A stretch of DNA of 64,000 bases, from NCBI RefSeq assembly GCF_030812475.1, contig NZ_JAUSSR010000018.1, positions 62,001-126,000 on the forward strand. Reading direction: 5' to 3'. The stretch comes from Pseudomonas lini. Lineage in GTDB: Bacteria > Pseudomonadota > Gammaproteobacteria > Pseudomonadales > Pseudomonadaceae. This document shows positions 62,389 through 64,000 of the stretch, one piece after another. Under the pieces are notes generated by a model. That model saw only the letters and a program-made list of their open reading frames with translations, was not told the DNA's origin and did not search any database. The position numbers and the translations under genes were made by a program. The stretch's first letter is position 1; every line of letters begins with the position of its first letter.

Positions 62389-63672
62389 CTACGGCATACC
62401 CAGCCAATTGGGCAGCGCCAGGGAGATGATCGGTACGTAAGTTACCAGGATCAGGAACAGGAGCAGGATCGACAGCCACGGCAGGGCTGCGCGAATGGTC
62501 TGCCCCAGTGTCAGCCCGGTCACCGCCGAGGTGACGAACAGGTTCAGACCCACGGGTGGGTGCACCAGGCCGATCTCCATGTTCACCACCATGACGATGC
62601 CCAGGTGGATCGGATCGATGCCCAGCTTCATCGCAATCGGGAAGAAGATCGGCGCGAGAATCAGGATGATTGCCGAAGGCTCCATGAAGCTGCCGGCGAC
62701 CAGCAGGACGATGTTCACCATGATCAGGAAGCCGATCGGCGTCAGGCCCTCGGAGAGCACCCAGTTGGTGATTTGCTGGGGGATCTGCTCGGTGGTCAGC
62801 ACATGGGCGAACAGCATCGCGTTGGCGATGATGAACAGCAACATGATCGTTAGCCGGCCCGACTCCAGCAGGACTTTCGGGCATTCGCTGATTTTCATGT
62901 CCCTGTAGACGAACAGCGCGATAAACGCCGAGTACACCGCGGCTACCGCTGCCGCTTCGGTCGGAGTGAACATGCCGCTGTAGATCCCGCCGAGGATGAT
63001 CACCAGTAACAGCAGGCCCCAGAACGCGCGTTGTGCGGTGTGCAGCCACTCGCGGAATGTCGCGCGTGGTTGCGCCGGCAGCTTCTTGACCCGGGCGACG
63101 ATGTAAATCACCACCATCAGGATCACGCCCAGCAGGATGCCGGGTATGACGCCTGCCATGAACAACTTGCCCACGGACGTCTCGGTCGCTGCCGAATACA
63201 CCACCATCACGATCGACGGCGGAATCAGGATACCCAGGGTACCGGCGTTGCAGATGATCCCCGCGCCGAACTCTTTGGGATAACCGGAGCGCACCATGCC
63301 GGCCACCGCAATCGAGCCGACGGCCGCGACAGTGGCCGGCGATGAACCCGACAAGGCCGCGAACAGCATGCACGCCAGCACCGCCGCAATCGCCAGGCCG
63401 CCACGGATATGGCCGACGCAGGCGTTGGCGAAATCGATCAGGCGCTGTGCCACGCCCCCCGTCGTCATGAACGCGCCGGACAACAGGAAGAACGGAATGG
63501 CCAGGAAGGTGTAGCTGTCAGACGTCTCGAACAGTTTGATCGCCAGCGAACTCAAGGAGTCCTGGCTGAACAGCAGGATCGACACCGCACCCGACAGGCC
63601 CAACGAAATGGCGATGGGCACGCCCAGGAACATGAACACGAAGAGCAACAGGAACAAACAGATAACCGTCAT
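62389..63672 (-). CDS. TRAP transporter large permease (DctM-like)
   Basis: This 427-residue protein has the DctM-family sequence: FVFMFLGVPIAISLGLSGA at the start, PFFLLSGAFMTTGGVAQRL, and a middle ALSGSSPATVAAVGSIAVAGM motif, with about twelve helices. It is the ion-coupled membrane subunit of a tripartite importer for C4-dicarboxylates or related acids. The start overlaps the DctQ stop by one base (TGATG). It is the last gene of the operon, which continues off the right edge. Confidence 0.92.
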   Translation of the reverse strand: MTVICLFLLLFVFMFLGVPIAISLGLSGAVSILLFSQDSLSSLAIKLFETSDSYTFLAIPFFLLSGAFMTTGGVAQRLIDFANACVGHIRGGLAIAAVLACMLFAALSGSSPATVAAVGSIAVAGMVRSGYPKEFGAGIICNAGTLGILIPPSIVMVVYSAATETSVGKLFMAGVIPGILLGVILMVVIYIVARVKKLPAQPRATFREWLHTAQRAFWGLLLLVIILGGIYSGMFTPTEAAAVAAVYSAFIALFVYRDMKISECPKVLLESGRLTIMLLFIIANAMLFAHVLTTEQIPQQITNWVLSEGLTPIGFLIMVNIVLLVAGSFMEPSAIILILAPIFFPIAMKLGIDPIHLGIVMVVNMEIGLVHPPVGLNLFVTSAVTGLTLGQTIRAALPWLSILLLFLILVTYVPIISLALPNWLGMP

Positions 63673-64000
63673 CAGTGTTGCTCCTCACCTGGATGGGCCA
63701 GTTTGCTTGCTTCCGCGGCTTCGTCCGCCAGCCCCAGGCCGGTCTGACGATGGGTATACAGGCGGTACATGATTTCCAGATAGCGCACGATGACCAGCGC
63801 GAAGCCGAACGGCACGATGATCGCGATGTGACCGATCTTGATCCCCCAGCGATCGAGGTCTTCGGCACCGATCCCGGCGGCCAGCACGGCGGCGACCCAA
63901 TGGAAACTCGCCACCAGGAACAGCCCGGCGTACGCGAGGCAGCAGGCGCAGGCGAGCATCGCCAACAGGCGCTGCATCCGTTTGCTGGTTTTCTTGACCA
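63672..64000 (-). CDS. TRAP transporter small permease (DctQ-like), 5' truncated by window edge
   Basis: The visible 109-residue C-terminal part of a DctQ subunit has a hydrophobic helix (LLAMLACACCLAYAGLFLVA), the WGIKIGHIAIIVPFGFAL helix, and an acidic tail. The frame is open to the window end (VKKTSKR just before the ATG at 63977), so the start lies beyond base 64000. Small permeases are usually about 170-220 residues. The substrate-binding protein is presumably further upstream. Confidence 0.88.
   Translation of the reverse strand, partial: VKKTSKRMQRLLAMLACACCLAYAGLFLVASFHWVAAVLAAGIGAEDLDRWGIKIGHIAIIVPFGFALVIVRYLEIMYRLYTHRQTGLGLADEAAEASKLAHPGEEQH

Overview
The window reads as chromosomal DNA of a fluorescent-group Pseudomonas. 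The GC content is high and ORF density is high. It holds many LysR, GntR, IclR, AraC and TetR regulators beside MFS transporters, an OprD-family porin, an FpvA-like pyoverdine receptor with its own sigma/anti-sigma pair, a tcuRABC tricarballylate locus, and Pseudomonas-type REP elements (GTAGGAGC...GCCAGCGAA). No rRNA, tRNA, CRISPR array, prophage or complete insertion sequence was seen. The content is mostly accessory catabolism and transport.

Layout. 1-4764: the end of a polyamine-type ABC importer (two permeases), then an HMG-CoA-lyase-like enzyme plus a secreted double-cupin protein, divergent from an aldehyde dehydrogenase, with two matching operators between them. 4945-14138: a catabolic island with a GbcA-like Rieske oxygenase and its divergent GbcB-like reductase, a LysR regulator, a Spinster-type MFS carrier, a EutQ-like cupin, a DAO-type flavoprotein, a second LysR and an OprD porin. 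The carrier and the porin share a composite promoter motif. 14209-17374: aldo/keto reductase, LysR regulator, an IS relic and a signal-less PL7 alginate lyase. 17809-24950: a 5-oxoprolinase-like (Pxp) cluster that carries its own biotin carboxylase/biotin carrier subunit, a DUF1445 protein, an NRAMP-family transporter and a divergent GntR regulator.

25072-36468: a DUF3616 protein, then an amide-metabolism region (dimethylformamidase-like protein, IclR regulator, MHS transporter and amidase). A nearly identical 15-bp operator lies in front of the IclR/amidohydrolase pair and in front of the transporter-amidase operon. An XRE regulator with an OYE reductase and an AraC regulator with an MFS exporter are interleaved. 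36867-39449 is a CHASE4-PAS-GGDEF-EAL protein. 39734-44785 is tcuRABC. 44949-46481 holds a carboxymuconolactone-decarboxylase-family protein with an unusual C-terminus, a small ABM-like protein and a decayed TrkH start. 46482-49441 is a TetR-MFS-epoxide hydrolase locus matching the cif operon of P. aeruginosa.

49702-53827 is an FecI/FecR/TonB-receptor iron-signalling operon. 53954-59393 holds single genes (2OG-oxygenase-like, cardiolipin-synthase-like, DUF5329, cupin, DUF2945, DUF1624 membrane protein). 59529-59848 is a 2.5-copy tandem of a 127-bp REP-containing unit. 59936-62197 is a second siderophore receptor with a Fur-box candidate. 62389-64000 is the end of a TRAP transporter (DctM and partial DctQ).

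Family calls come from reading the translated proteins and recognising motifs. No database search was run, and substrates are inferred except where the gene set is diagnostic (tcu, cif, TRAP, NRAMP).
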